The position numbers and the translations under genes are program-made. Under the pieces are notes generated by a model. It had not been told where the DNA came from. It ran no database searches and saw nothing but the letters and a program-made list of their open reading frames with translations. From contig JAIQZQ010000066.1 in the NCBI GenBank assembly GCA_021777105.1, forward strand, positions 1 to 64,000: DNA of 64,000 nucleotides, given 5' to 3'. This document shows positions 8,202-16,871 of the stretch, in pieces; within the stretch, counting starts at the first letter, position 1, and each line of letters opens with the position of its first letter. This DNA is from Candidatus Anammoxibacter sp. Lineage in GTDB: Bacteria; Planctomycetota; Brocadiia; Brocadiales; Anammoxibacteraceae.

Positions 8202-9512
8202 CTATACCGCTACGTTTTCCGTTTGAATTTTACTCATGATCATGTCCCTTAAGTCGCTCCAAATTGAAACGGGATCATCATAGCATGAGCTTGTGAGTTT
8301 TGGATTTTCCTTGATTATTCTGGCTGCCATTGCGCCTGAAAGTTTTAAACGGTCTTCGATGCTTGAGGACCTGACGTTCTGAATAAACTGCTCAGGAAAA
8401 TTTACTTTAACCCTTACTCCGTCAATATTTATCTCCGCTGAATTTTCTTCAACAATTTCCAGTTTATCGCTAAACGATATCCTTGAGTTTGTAGAATTTA
8501 TATTTTCAATCAGACTCTCGTTCTTATTTGCCGTATGGCGCGCCATTTCCCGGCACAAATCATCGTCATTATCGCTCTCTATTTGAGCGTCTACAATCTT
8601 CGGGGCGGCGTGCCCTTTATTGTTGTTTGGTCTTTGCTTAGTTGAGTTTTTAGCTTTGTCGGCTCTGCCCGCATTTGAAACAGAACTAAAAGTCGTTCGT
8701 TGAAAGCGCGCTGCGACCTGATTAATTACATCCCCGTTTATAAACTTTAGGCTGTTCGTCTCGCCGGCTTTTAAAGAGAGTTTACAAATTTTATTTATAA
8801 GACGCGGAACACCATTTTCGGAAAGTTGCCAAATAAGCTGGTAAGCGTCATTTGTAAAGATGGCTTTTTTACAACCGGACAGTTTAAGTCTGCTGTTAAC
8901 ATAAGACATTGTCAACTCCGGGGACTCGATTTTATCAATCTTGCAATATGTCCCTATGCGTTGAAACAAATTTGCGAGACTTGGATGTTCCAGTCTTTTG
9001 GCAAGCTCAATTTGCCCGGCGAGAATCAATGTAAATAAATTTTTATCATCATCCTGCATATTGGTTAAAAGACGCAGGTTTTCCAGATTCTTGCGGGATA
9101 TGACATTGGCTTCGTCTATAAAAATAACTATCTTCTTGCCGTTGTCATACGTTTCAAAGAGAAGTTTGTTAAAAATCTCAAGCATATCGACCTTCTTTTT
9201 CTCCTCGCACATCTTGCCGGTAAGCTGGCCAATGATTTCGCGCAATAGCTGAACAAAGGTCAGGCTTGGATTGGTGATTAGCGCTATTTTGTATTTCTCC
9301 TGATCAAGGGAATCGATAATCATGCGTATTGACAAAGTTTTACCGAGGCCCACATCTCCTACAATTACCGCGAAACACTCTTCGCCCTCTTCTATTGCAA
9401 ATAAAGTTTCGCCAAGCGCATTTTCCATTGACTCGTGACAATCCGCGTACATGCTTGGATCAGGAACGTTGTCAAATGGCGGTTTCGTTAAATTCCAATA
9501 TTTATAATACAT
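8202..9512 (-). CDS. ExeA/MshM-type AAA+ ATPase
   Basis: A 436-residue protein that begins YYKYWNLTKPPFDNVPDPS, the N-terminal signature of ExeA/GspA, MshM and exosortase-associated ATPases. Walker A is GDVGLGKT near residues 51-58, Walker B IVIFIDEAN near 130-138, and LFQRIGTYCKI carries the arginine finger. Such ATPases drive assembly of secretion or pilus complexes at the inner membrane. A C-terminal extension of about 150 residues contains a low-complexity linker and a separate small domain with no membrane anchor. AAGGAGGT lies 9 bases before the ATG. The upstream HTH gene is 15 bases away, so the three genes form one operon. Confidence 0.85.
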   Translation of the reverse strand: MYYKYWNLTKPPFDNVPDPSMYADCHESMENALGETLFAIEEGEECFAVIVGDVGLGKTLSIRMIIDSLDQEKYKIALITNPSLTFVQLLREIIGQLTGKMCEEKKKVDMLEIFNKLLFETYDNGKKIVIFIDEANVISRKNLENLRLLTNMQDDDKNLFTLILAGQIELAKRLEHPSLANLFQRIGTYCKIDKIESPELTMSYVNSRLKLSGCKKAIFTNDAYQLIWQLSENGVPRLINKICKLSLKAGETNSLKFINGDVINQVAARFQRTTFSSVSNAGRADKAKNSTKQRPNNNKGHAAPKIVDAQIESDNDDDLCREMARHTANKNESLIENINSTNSRISFSDKLEIVEENSAEINIDGVRVKVNFPEQFIQNVRSSSIEDRLKLSGAMAARIIKENPKLTSSCYDDPVSIWSDLRDMIMSKIQTENVAV

Positions 9513-9527
9513 TTGTAAGTACCTCCT

Positions 9528-10031
9528 TTAAAATAAGTAATTTTGATCAAAATTCTCAAGTTCTTCATTATTGGCCAGATAGTCGAGAATATCGTCTAAT
9601 GAAAACCGCCTTACAGTTCCGATTTTATAACTTCTAATCTTTTTTTCAGTCACAAGCTTTCTTAATAAATATTTGCTGATTTGCAACATTTTGCAGACCT
9701 GTTTCGGCTTAAGCATTTTTACAGAGTCAACTTTTCCAAGGGCAAAGGTGAAAACAATCCGGCCTTCATTGTTTTCAGCGATGTCAGCCACAAATCCTTT
9801 TGTTGTTCCAACTAATAGTGATTCTAAATATTCGCTGGATTTTAAAAACGAGCGCTGTTCATCAGACAAATTGAACGATATCGCAGGGCTATTTCCCACA
9901 TTGATGTTTGTAACGCTCTCATAATCCTCAGATGCGGATACGTTAAAATCACTAAGTTGCAATTCGGGAACCTCTTCATCAAAATCAAGGTTTGCCCGGC
10001 GCCGCCTTCTTACTATGCTGAATTTTTCCAT
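9528..10031 (-). CDS. Excisionase-type helix-turn-helix protein
   Basis: 167 residues. The C-terminal part (residues about 105-155) is a MerR/excisionase-like winged helix: KPKQVCKMLQISKYLLRKLV followed by KIRSYKIGTVRRFSLDDILDYL. The N-terminal part starts with an RRRRR run, then an acidic stretch, and a middle region with no known domain. It heads the operon with the ExeA-like ATPase. In similar loci such HTH proteins select DNA or act as adaptors. The role here is unknown. Confidence 0.65.
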   Translation of the reverse strand: MEKFSIVRRRRRANLDFDEEVPELQLSDFNVSASEDYESVTNINVGNSPAISFNLSDEQRSFLKSSEYLESLLVGTTKGFVADIAENNEGRIVFTFALGKVDSVKMLKPKQVCKMLQISKYLLRKLVTEKKIRSYKIGTVRRFSLDDILDYLANNEELENFDQNYLF

Positions 10032-10493
10032 AATTCCCTAATTTCTTAAATAAAAAGTTAAAAGAGATAAACTTAAGTTAAAGGCTCGAAAGAAAAAGCC
10101 AGTAAAACGTTTGCCACAATATTCAGACTAAGCAAAAGTAATGCCAAAATATACAACAGAAGGTCTACACGACCATCAGAGCCTAAAGGTATAAGGATTT
10201 ACGGTATCAGGCAGCGCAAATAGTGCATGGCTTCCGACATAATCTATATAACCTTCAATGTTATAAATGTTAATAACATTAATATCTCTTTTTTATAATA
10301 GGCGTTTACATTTTTTATAAAAGTAGCGCGGAAGAAATTAATCTAAAACGTTAAGCAGACTTCAGCTGTAATGTTTTGAGATTGACCTGTTGAGTTTTAA
10401 ACTGGACGAATTGGCAACAAGAGAATATGATAAGCCCTGAATTTTGAGCAAACATCTTTTTTAATTTTTATTACTGTTTTGAAAGGAATAATT
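10032..10493. other. Divergent intergenic region
   Basis: It lies between the leftward HTH operon and the rightward tail-fibre-like gene and so must hold both promoters. It is AT-rich. I see no confident operator, riboswitch or terminator. Confidence 0.4.
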
Positions 10494-11669
10494 ATGAATA
10501 GATTTTATTTTTATAAATTTAACTCTGCTTTATTGGTTTCTTTATTTTTGGGCGGATTTGCCGGCATAGGCGCTTTATATGCTAATGATTATAATTTGGA
10601 ATTATTAGAAACCGAAGTTGCGTCAGCCGTTGTTTCCAAGAGGTTGGTAAGTTTACAAGACACAACTCCGGGAAAAGTTCAAAACGGGAATATCAATATT
10701 GATGGAACTGCTATATTCAGCGGCAATGTGGGCATTGGCACAACAACTCCATCCTCTAAACTTATTGTAAAGGGAGCTGAAGCGCCTTTGGCTGAATTTT
10801 ATGGAGGTAAAGATGATTGGGCGACTATTAACTTTGTCCAGAACGATGGGACTGTGATTAAAAAGAGTAATGTCGGCATGTCCCCCCCTGACTTCTTTAA
10901 GGGCGGCGCTTTTATTGTCGGCACATACAACGGCAATGAGTGGAGCGACCCGTTAGTTATTGAGAATTCCGCGCCTACCGGATCTCTATATATTAATGCC
11001 GCCGGTAATGTGGGCATCGGCACCACAACTCCTTCCTCTAATATTGTAATAAAAGGAGACGAATCGCCTTTGGCTGAATTTTACGGCAGTAAAGAGGATT
11101 GGGCGACTATTGATTTTATTCAGGAAGATGAAACTGGAACTAAAAAGAGCGCTATCGGCATGTCGCACCCTGATTTTTTTAACGGCCACGCTTTTATACT
11201 TGGAACATTTAACGGCGAGGAATGGAGCGACCCTTTAGTTGTTGAAAACTTTGCCCCTACTGGATCATTTTACGTTAATGCGGACGGAAACGTCGGCATA
11301 GGAACGACTGAACCGGAAGAAAAGCTTCAGGTTGAAGGGGATTTATTTGTCACGGGCTCAATTACGGAAGGATCTTCGAGAAAGTTTAAAGACGATATAA
11401 ATAATTTAACGGGAAAAGAGGCTTTAGGCGCCCTAAAAGAACTAAAACCTACAAAGTTCAGGTATAAAACAGACACTTTAAAGGAAGAACATCTCGGGTT
11501 TATTGCAGAGGAAGTTCCTGATCTTGTTGCAATAAATAATCGCAAAAGTCTCAGGACAATGGATATTGTAGCGGTCTTAACAAAGGTTGTGCAGGATCAG
11601 CAAAAAACTATTGAAACAATGTCTAAAGAGTTTGCGGAGTTACAGTCAAGGCTAAAGTCTTTTGAATAA
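10494..11669 (+). CDS. Secreted tail-fibre-like protein with S74 chaperone domain
   Basis: 391 residues from ATG 10494 (AAAGGA 8 bases ahead). A Sec signal peptide (about residues 1-31) precedes two tandem copies of a unit of about 98 residues that starts GNVGIGTTTPSS and includes LAEFYGxKxDWATI and the EWSDPLVxEN motif. The C-terminal 100 residues carry the intramolecular chaperone of the Peptidase_S74 type: SSRKFKDDI, LKELKPTKFRYK, HLGFIAEEVPDL, then a heptad-like tail. In phage tail spikes this domain trimerises the fibre and cleaves itself off. Here the protein has a signal peptide and stands alone, so a surface adhesin or fibre is more likely than a phage part. Confidence 0.8.
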   Translation: MNRFYFYKFNSALLVSLFLGGFAGIGALYANDYNLELLETEVASAVVSKRLVSLQDTTPGKVQNGNINIDGTAIFSGNVGIGTTTPSSKLIVKGAEAPLAEFYGGKDDWATINFVQNDGTVIKKSNVGMSPPDFFKGGAFIVGTYNGNEWSDPLVIENSAPTGSLYINAAGNVGIGTTTPSSNIVIKGDESPLAEFYGSKEDWATIDFIQEDETGTKKSAIGMSHPDFFNGHAFILGTFNGEEWSDPLVVENFAPTGSFYVNADGNVGIGTTEPEEKLQVEGDLFVTGSITEGSSRKFKDDINNLTGKEALGALKELKPTKFRYKTDTLKEEHLGFIAEEVPDLVAINNRKSLRTMDIVAVLTKVVQDQQKTIETMSKEFAELQSRLKSFE

Positions 11670-12024
11670 TACAAATAACTATTGATTATGCGTTCGGTTT
11701 TAGGGCACTGAAAAGATTAATTTTTAGCTGAGATCAGCGCTATTTTGTTGATAAAGCTTTTTATTTCTGGTACAGTTATAAGTGTCTGCTATTAATTTTA
11801 AGCGAGTAGATGTGACGTAGAAAAAGTATAAGTTAAATAATCATTGCCAATCCGGGTATCATTACGAGCCCCCGACATTAATGGTATCCGGTGGCAGTGG
11901 TAGAGCTTTGATAAGGCCGCCCATAATCAGCAATATTAGTCTGATTTGGCGGCCTTTTTTTATGGTTACATGGGACAAATCAATTTTTCTATGGGCTCTT
12001 TTGGCTATAACTGATTATTAAATA
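11670..12024. other. Intergenic with terminator
   Basis: AT-rich spacer between the tail-fibre-like and SGNH genes. The only clear element is the hairpin at 11913-11962. A short stretch near 11890-11912 recalls a tRNA D arm, but no tRNA can be folded there. Confidence 0.4.
11913..11962 (+). terminator. Rho-independent terminator
   Basis: AAGGCCGCC (11913-11921) pairs perfectly with GGCGGCCTT (11948-11956), followed by a run of T. It would end transcription from the tail-fibre-like gene. Confidence 0.75.
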
Positions 12025-13131
12025 ATGAAAAAAGGGTGGAAATTAAATCTTCTCACGGCTGCTGCTTCGGTTGGATTCATATTAATTGTGTTGGAAGTTA
12101 CGGTGCGGGGATATGATGTGGTTCAGGGCGCTGGTTTCTTCTCAGGGAGGAGAAACCAGGTTGCGGATCATTTTGATACAGTTCGCCCTTTTCGCACGTT
12201 TGGGCATGATCTTTATGAAATGGTTAATGGGGAGCGATTCATTTCATCAACTCATGATGAACTTTTTCCTATAAAGAAAAAGAAAGGCGCTTTCAGGATA
12301 GTCGCGTTCGGTGGCTCTACAACAGTAAACCAGCATGCATATGAGGAGGAGGGCATACATTATCCGCTTATAGTTCAGGAAAAACTGCGAAAGGCGTTTA
12401 ACAGGGATGATATAGAGGTGATCAATGTGGCAAATTCCGCTTATTCAACGCCGCATTCACTGATTTTACTGGAACTGGATGTTATATCCTGGAAACCGGA
12501 CCTTGTTATACTAAGCCACAACACTAACGATTTATCAGCCTCTTACTGGCCAAATTTTACATATGATTATTCAAACAAATACTCGCACAAATTTTACGCA
12601 ACGCCGGATTACGAGTCGGTCTATACGATACCAAATATTTTATTCCAGCATTCAGAACTATATTGGTTTATAAGGGAACGGGTTAAGACAACACTTGAGT
12701 CAACAAGTAGATTCAGAAGAGAGTCTTTAGGGATGGAGCCTTTGCCGGCGGCAAGGGAGGTGTTTGAACGAAACCTGCTGACATTTGCGGCTATTGCCAA
12801 GGCAAATAAGATTCCGATCATATTTGGCTCTCAGCCTCTTGAGCCGAGCGATGAGTTTTTTTTAAAAATAAAGAAATACAAGCCTTACAACGACAAAGTT
12901 ATATGGCCATTGCAGGATGAATTTGTAAACCATCACAGGACATATAACATGGTCATTGAAAAAACGGCAAAAGAGACCGGGGCAATGTTTATAGACAACA
13001 ATGCTATGTTCGGCGGCAAAAGGGAATATTTTTACAATTACGTTCACTATTTGCCTGTGGGCGTGAGGAAATTAGGCGAACAATACGCGGATTTTATTAT
13101 TAAGAACGCTAAAAAGATAAATCTGAAATAA
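12025..13131 (+). CDS. Membrane-anchored SGNH/GDSL hydrolase
   Basis: 368 residues with an N-terminal signal anchor (about 8-27). VAFGGSTT near residues 90-97 is block I with the nucleophilic Ser, LSHNTNDL near 168-175 holds the block III Asn, and NYVHYLPVG near 335-343 supplies the block V His. Such periplasmic SGNH proteins act as esterases or O-acyltransferases on polysaccharides and lipids. The stop is 3 bases before the next start, so it is co-transcribed with a GT-C type membrane protein, which supports a role in surface glycan modification. Confidence 0.7.
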   Translation: MKKGWKLNLLTAAASVGFILIVLEVTVRGYDVVQGAGFFSGRRNQVADHFDTVRPFRTFGHDLYEMVNGERFISSTHDELFPIKKKKGAFRIVAFGGSTTVNQHAYEEEGIHYPLIVQEKLRKAFNRDDIEVINVANSAYSTPHSLILLELDVISWKPDLVILSHNTNDLSASYWPNFTYDYSNKYSHKFYATPDYESVYTIPNILFQHSELYWFIRERVKTTLESTSRFRRESLGMEPLPAAREVFERNLLTFAAIAKANKIPIIFGSQPLEPSDEFFLKIKKYKPYNDKVIWPLQDEFVNHHRTYNMVIEKTAKETGAMFIDNNAMFGGKREYFYNYVHYLPVGVRKLGEQYADFIIKNAKKINLK

Positions 13132-13134
13132 ACT

Positions 13135-14643
13135 ATGCGCTTTAATACGATGAATAAAATATACACCCCTACATTACTGATCGCTTTTATAGCCTTCGTT
13201 TTTTACCACACAATACAGTTTTCAACACAAAACCTTGCCGGGGTGGACGCTTATTTTCATATAAAATTCAGCTATCTTATGCGCGAACATGGCCTTATAA
13301 AGGAGTTGCCATGGCTGCAATACACCATACATAAGGAATATTTCCGGGACCATCATTTTTTATATCATATCTTTTATATTCCATTCACTTTCGGCAATCT
13401 TCTTACAGGGGCTAAATGGGGAGCGGTATTCTTCCCTACATTAACGGCTGTCGCTTTTTACCGGCTGCTTAAGGTTAGTCAATTAAAATACGCTTTTGCA
13501 TGGACGCTGTTAATGCTTGTCTGCTCGCGAATGTTTATATATAGGATGAGCATGGCAAGGGTGCAAAGCATATCGCTTCTGTTCCTAATCCTGGGTATAT
13601 TGTTTATTATAAAGGAGAGGCATATTGCTTTATCAATATTAGCGTTTTGTTTTGTTTGGCTTTATGACGGTTTCTTTATGCTTGGAGTTATAGGCGTGAT
13701 CTTCTTTCTTTCTAAAGCGGCGTTAGAGAAAAAATATGATCTGAAAATGTTGTTTTATCTGTTTTTAGGGTTAACGCTGGGCCTTATTATAAATCCATAT
13801 TTTCCGAATAATATAACGTCGCTGTTTTTTAACATGATACGGTCGGTAAGGATTTCCGATAACGTAGATGTAGGCGGGGAGTGGTATCCGTTCACAACCT
13901 GGTCTCTGGTAAAAGACTCGGCTCCTGTATGCATAATGTTTTTAGGGGCTATTTTTTACGGGCTTATTTATGGCATTAAGGATAAGGCAAAGACCATTCC
14001 ATTCTTATTAATTTCTCTGTTTTTTCTGGCGATGTTATGCAAATCAAGGCGTTCTATTGAATATTGGCCGCCATTTTGCGTCATTTTTTCAGCTTTTGCC
14101 CTGGATGGTTTCTTTAAGGATAAAGAAAAGCTAAAACCATTTGTCATTAAAGGCGGGCGCATGGTTATAATTGTTTTCGTGATAATTACAACCGTTGCAT
14201 TTTCATCAATAAATTTTATAAAAGCTAAAGAATGGATTATGGAGGAGGAGCCGTTTGATTATTTTAAAGGCGCGGCAGTCTGGTTAAAAGAGAACACGAA
14301 CCAAGGCGATATTGTTTTTAACGCTGATTGGGATGATTTCCCTCAACTTTTTTTCTATAATTCAGAGAATTACTACATTTTTGGCCTTGACGCAAATTAT
14401 ATATACAAACTAGACAAAGAGCTTTATTTTAAATGGAGGGATATAAGTTTTGGCGACTCTCCGAATCCGTCAACGGATATACTTAATACATTTAAATCGA
14501 AATTTGTTGTAGTTGATAACGCGCAGGAGGATTTTATTAAACAAGCCGAGGCTGATAAAAATTTTAAAATAGCTTACAAGGATGCAAACTGTTCTGTTTA
14601 TGAAATAATAAACAGCATGCAGTATGATATTCCTGAATGGTAG
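13135..14643 (+). CDS. Polytopic membrane protein, GT-C glycosyltransferase-like
   Basis: 502 residues with about 10-11 hydrophobic helices and a soluble C-terminal domain of about 110 residues. The first outer loop contains VDAYFHIKFS. An acidic residue followed by xYFH in this position is typical of GT-C lipid-linked sugar transferases such as STT3/AglB and PMT relatives. It would transfer a sugar from a polyprenyl phosphate on the outer face of the inner membrane. The start (13135) is 3 bases after the SGNH stop. No WWDYG motif was found, so it is probably not an oligosaccharyltransferase. Confidence 0.6.
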   Translation: MRFNTMNKIYTPTLLIAFIAFVFYHTIQFSTQNLAGVDAYFHIKFSYLMREHGLIKELPWLQYTIHKEYFRDHHFLYHIFYIPFTFGNLLTGAKWGAVFFPTLTAVAFYRLLKVSQLKYAFAWTLLMLVCSRMFIYRMSMARVQSISLLFLILGILFIIKERHIALSILAFCFVWLYDGFFMLGVIGVIFFLSKAALEKKYDLKMLFYLFLGLTLGLIINPYFPNNITSLFFNMIRSVRISDNVDVGGEWYPFTTWSLVKDSAPVCIMFLGAIFYGLIYGIKDKAKTIPFLLISLFFLAMLCKSRRSIEYWPPFCVIFSAFALDGFFKDKEKLKPFVIKGGRMVIIVFVIITTVAFSSINFIKAKEWIMEEEPFDYFKGAAVWLKENTNQGDIVFNADWDDFPQLFFYNSENYYIFGLDANYIYKLDKELYFKWRDISFGDSPNPSTDILNTFKSKFVVVDNAQEDFIKQAEADKNFKIAYKDANCSVYEIINSMQYDIPEW

Positions 14644-14694
14644 AAATGGAAAACCATAAATAGAAAATCAGGAACAAACAACTAAAATCTAAAT

Positions 14695-14754
14695 AGTGGC
14701 ACAGGCATCCTTGCCTGTGTTTCAATTGATCACAGGCAGGATGCCTGTGCCACT
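14695..14754. repeat. REP-type palindrome pair (REPIN-like)
   Basis: AGTGGCACAGGCATCCTTGC and its inverted partner face each other across a short loop. An almost identical element lies at 44792-44851. It sits between two converging genes and could end transcription in both directions. The TAG stop of the leftward glycosyltransferase is part of the element. Confidence 0.85.
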
Positions 14755-15544
14755 AACAATCACCCATTGGCGTGTAGGGCCTGCGTGAAAAGGCTTTTTC
14801 ATAAAGCAATATTTCTTTACTACTGCAGATTGCGTCATTTTTTAGCCCTAATTTAAATCGCAGAAAAGCGAGCCCCCCGAGGCACACGTTAACGGCAGCG
14901 TCAATTATTGTAGTCCTGCTTCTGTAATAAGTAATCTCTGTATGAAATTTGTTGCAGACCTTATAATTTAAGAGAGCGGAGATAATGCCGATCTCCTGGG
15001 CGCAACTATACCCGCGTCCTGTATAGAACTCTAATATTCCCTGAACTCTTCCCGCCGCAATAACTCTCATGCCGGATTCAACATCATTGAATTTAAAACC
15101 GCTTAAGACGGAAGCAAACGCAGTTAATAAACGATTGCCAAGAATTTTAAAAAGAGGATATTGGCTAAAATCACGCATGGCAATTACAATGTCAAAACTG
15201 TTTTTATCCATATAATCAACCATTTTGTTTATGTACTCTGTTTTATGTTGTCCGTCAGCGTCTATTGTAATAACGACGTCGCTATTGGAAACAACATCTC
15301 TTTGGATCAGATAATTTACAAACCCAAACCCCGCCTTTAATGCCGGCGCCATTTTTTTGTTTTGGTCAAACTTTAAATAATAGACATTAGACCTGTTTTC
15401 TATCCAATTATTAATAATTGCGTCTGTATTATCCGTGGAGCCGTCATTTATAAGAATGAGGACATCAAAATGTTGAAGATCATTTAAAACGTTGACAAGT
15501 TGTTCCTCTTCGTTAAATATGGGTATTACAACAATCTTTTTCAT
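14753..15544 (-). CDS. Family 2 glycosyltransferase
   Basis: 263 residues of GT-A fold: VIPIFNEEEQL at the N-terminus, INDGSTDNTD near residues 34-43 for the nucleotide, and TIDADGQH near 94-101 with the DxD-type metal site. It resembles dolichyl-phosphate mannosyltransferase/UDP-glucose family 2 enzymes but lacks C-terminal membrane helices. It probably loads a polyprenyl phosphate with a sugar used by the neighbouring GT-C proteins. Its stop codon lies within the REP element. Confidence 0.85.
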   Translation of the reverse strand: MKKIVVIPIFNEEEQLVNVLNDLQHFDVLILINDGSTDNTDAIINNWIENRSNVYYLKFDQNKKMAPALKAGFGFVNYLIQRDVVSNSDVVITIDADGQHKTEYINKMVDYMDKNSFDIVIAMRDFSQYPLFKILGNRLLTAFASVLSGFKFNDVESGMRVIAAGRVQGILEFYTGRGYSCAQEIGIISALLNYKVCNKFHTEITYYRSRTTIIDAAVNVCLGGLAFLRFKLGLKNDAICSSKEILLYEKAFSRRPYTPMGDC

Positions 15545-15664
15545 AATTTTTAAAAATGTTTGGATTCTCTCAATTTAGATTTAAATTATAATTTATAAAG
15601 ATTAGAATTTCCTTATTATAATATATGTTTATTTTTTCTGTTTTTCTGTTTATTCTTAATAATT

Positions 15665-16318
15665 ATGGTTTATACGCGTATTTTCTTAATTGTTTCCGCT
15701 CTGGATTTTGTGCTTTGCGCTATTACGTATATTTTGTTCCCGGCATTTAAGGACTCTTTGACAGAGGAGGACTTTTTAATAGAAAACATTTCAGCTTTGC
15801 TTTTCTTATCCGCATTTGTGCTTGCTCTTATCTTTTTGCGCGACCGTAAATCCAAAAAGGAGATTATAACGTTAATAATTATTGCAGTCGTTAGTTTAAT
15901 ATGTTTTGCGGATGAAATAAGTTTTGGGGAGAGGCTGTTTGATTTGCCAATGCCGGAACTATATGGCGTAAAAATTGATGGTTTTCACGACTTTGCCCTA
16001 TTAGGGCGCGATATTTTAAAAGAGGAGCTTCATTTAACGCGTAGCGCCATGATATGCATTGCCGCCGGCAGCGCGGCTGTTTTATCAACGGCGCTGTTAA
16101 GGCACAAGAAACGAGTTGTAGCCGCGTGTGTGAAGCTAAAAAGATACCCGCCATATCTGTTAATAACGCTCTCTTTTTGTTCGATTCTTGCGGCAATAAT
16201 TATAGATTTAGACCTGTTTCAAAGGAACATATTCTATTTATTTGAGGAGTTATTAGAGATGAATGCGGCTTTGGCTCTGGCGCTTTCGGCGCTGTGCGTC
16301 AATAAATGTAAAAATTGA
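15665..16318 (+). CDS. Six-helix membrane protein of unknown function
   Basis: 217 residues with about six hydrophobic helices. ADEISFGERLFDLPMPELYG after helix 3 matches a motif (E-I-S-W/F-G-x-R-x-F) I know from a widespread uncharacterised membrane family, often written EEISWGQRIF, followed by an H-D/N pair as here (DGFHDF). No enzyme activity is established. The neighbours handle glycans. Confidence 0.55.
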   Translation: MVYTRIFLIVSALDFVLCAITYILFPAFKDSLTEEDFLIENISALLFLSAFVLALIFLRDRKSKKEIITLIIIAVVSLICFADEISFGERLFDLPMPELYGVKIDGFHDFALLGRDILKEELHLTRSAMICIAAGSAAVLSTALLRHKKRVVAACVKLKRYPPYLLITLSFCSILAAIIIDLDLFQRNIFYLFEELLEMNAALALALSALCVNKCKN

Positions 16319-16508
16319 TTATAACGTTTCAGCATGAATGCTTAAAAATAACTTTACAATCCATGTATATTTTGATAGCTTACAACTACAATTTATTTAA
16401 ATATGTTGATGAACACTAAGCTGCTTGACTGCTTTAGTGAGAATTACCCACGAAGTGGATAAGAAGTTTTTATATTATTTTTCATGTTTCTTTTCCGGAG
16501 AATAGAAG

Positions 16509-16811
16509 ATGGATGAGAATAAAGATGTAACAAGGCGCGATTTTTTAAAAACAGGCAAAAAATTGGCATATTTAGCCCCGGTAATTCTTACCGTAGCCGC
16601 CGGTAGCAGCGAGGTTTTTGCCTATGGCGAAGGCGACGCCCATAACGGCACTGGAAGGGATAAAGGACGCGGGCACGACCAGCATAAAGGCAAAGGAAAG
16701 GGCCATCATAGAGATAGCAACAGAAGAGTCTCACCGGTTTCAAATTCTAACAGACCAAGAAATTCAAATGCCAGCAATAGTGGCGGAGGCAATTACGGAG
16801 GCAATTACTAA
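16509..16811 (+). CDS. Small Tat-exported Gly/His-rich peptide
   Basis: 100 residues. TRRDFLK near residues 8-14 is a twin-arginine motif, followed by a hydrophobic stretch ending VFA, so signal cleavage near residue 38 is likely. The mature 60 residues are low complexity: many G, H, K, R, N and S (for example HDQHKGKGKGHHRDSNRR) and a C-terminal GGGNYGGNY. There is no room for an enzyme. Small Tat peptides of this form are found near nucleotidyltransferase and HprK-like genes in several bacteria, and both occur 4-6 kb downstream here. GGAG lies about 12 bases before the start. Metal or polyanion binding is possible from composition. Confidence 0.65.
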   Translation: MDENKDVTRRDFLKTGKKLAYLAPVILTVAAGSSEVFAYGEGDAHNGTGRDKGRGHDQHKGKGKGHHRDSNRRVSPVSNSNRPRNSNASNSGGGNYGGNY

Positions 16812-16871
16812 AATTACCGAGCTACGATCAAAAATTAGCATAGTAATAGAAACGCTAATGTTCAACTATTT

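Noticed and set aside
11885..11925. tRNA-like D-arm text (GCAGTGGTAGAGC)
   Set aside because: No anticodon stem, T arm or acceptor stem can be paired around it.
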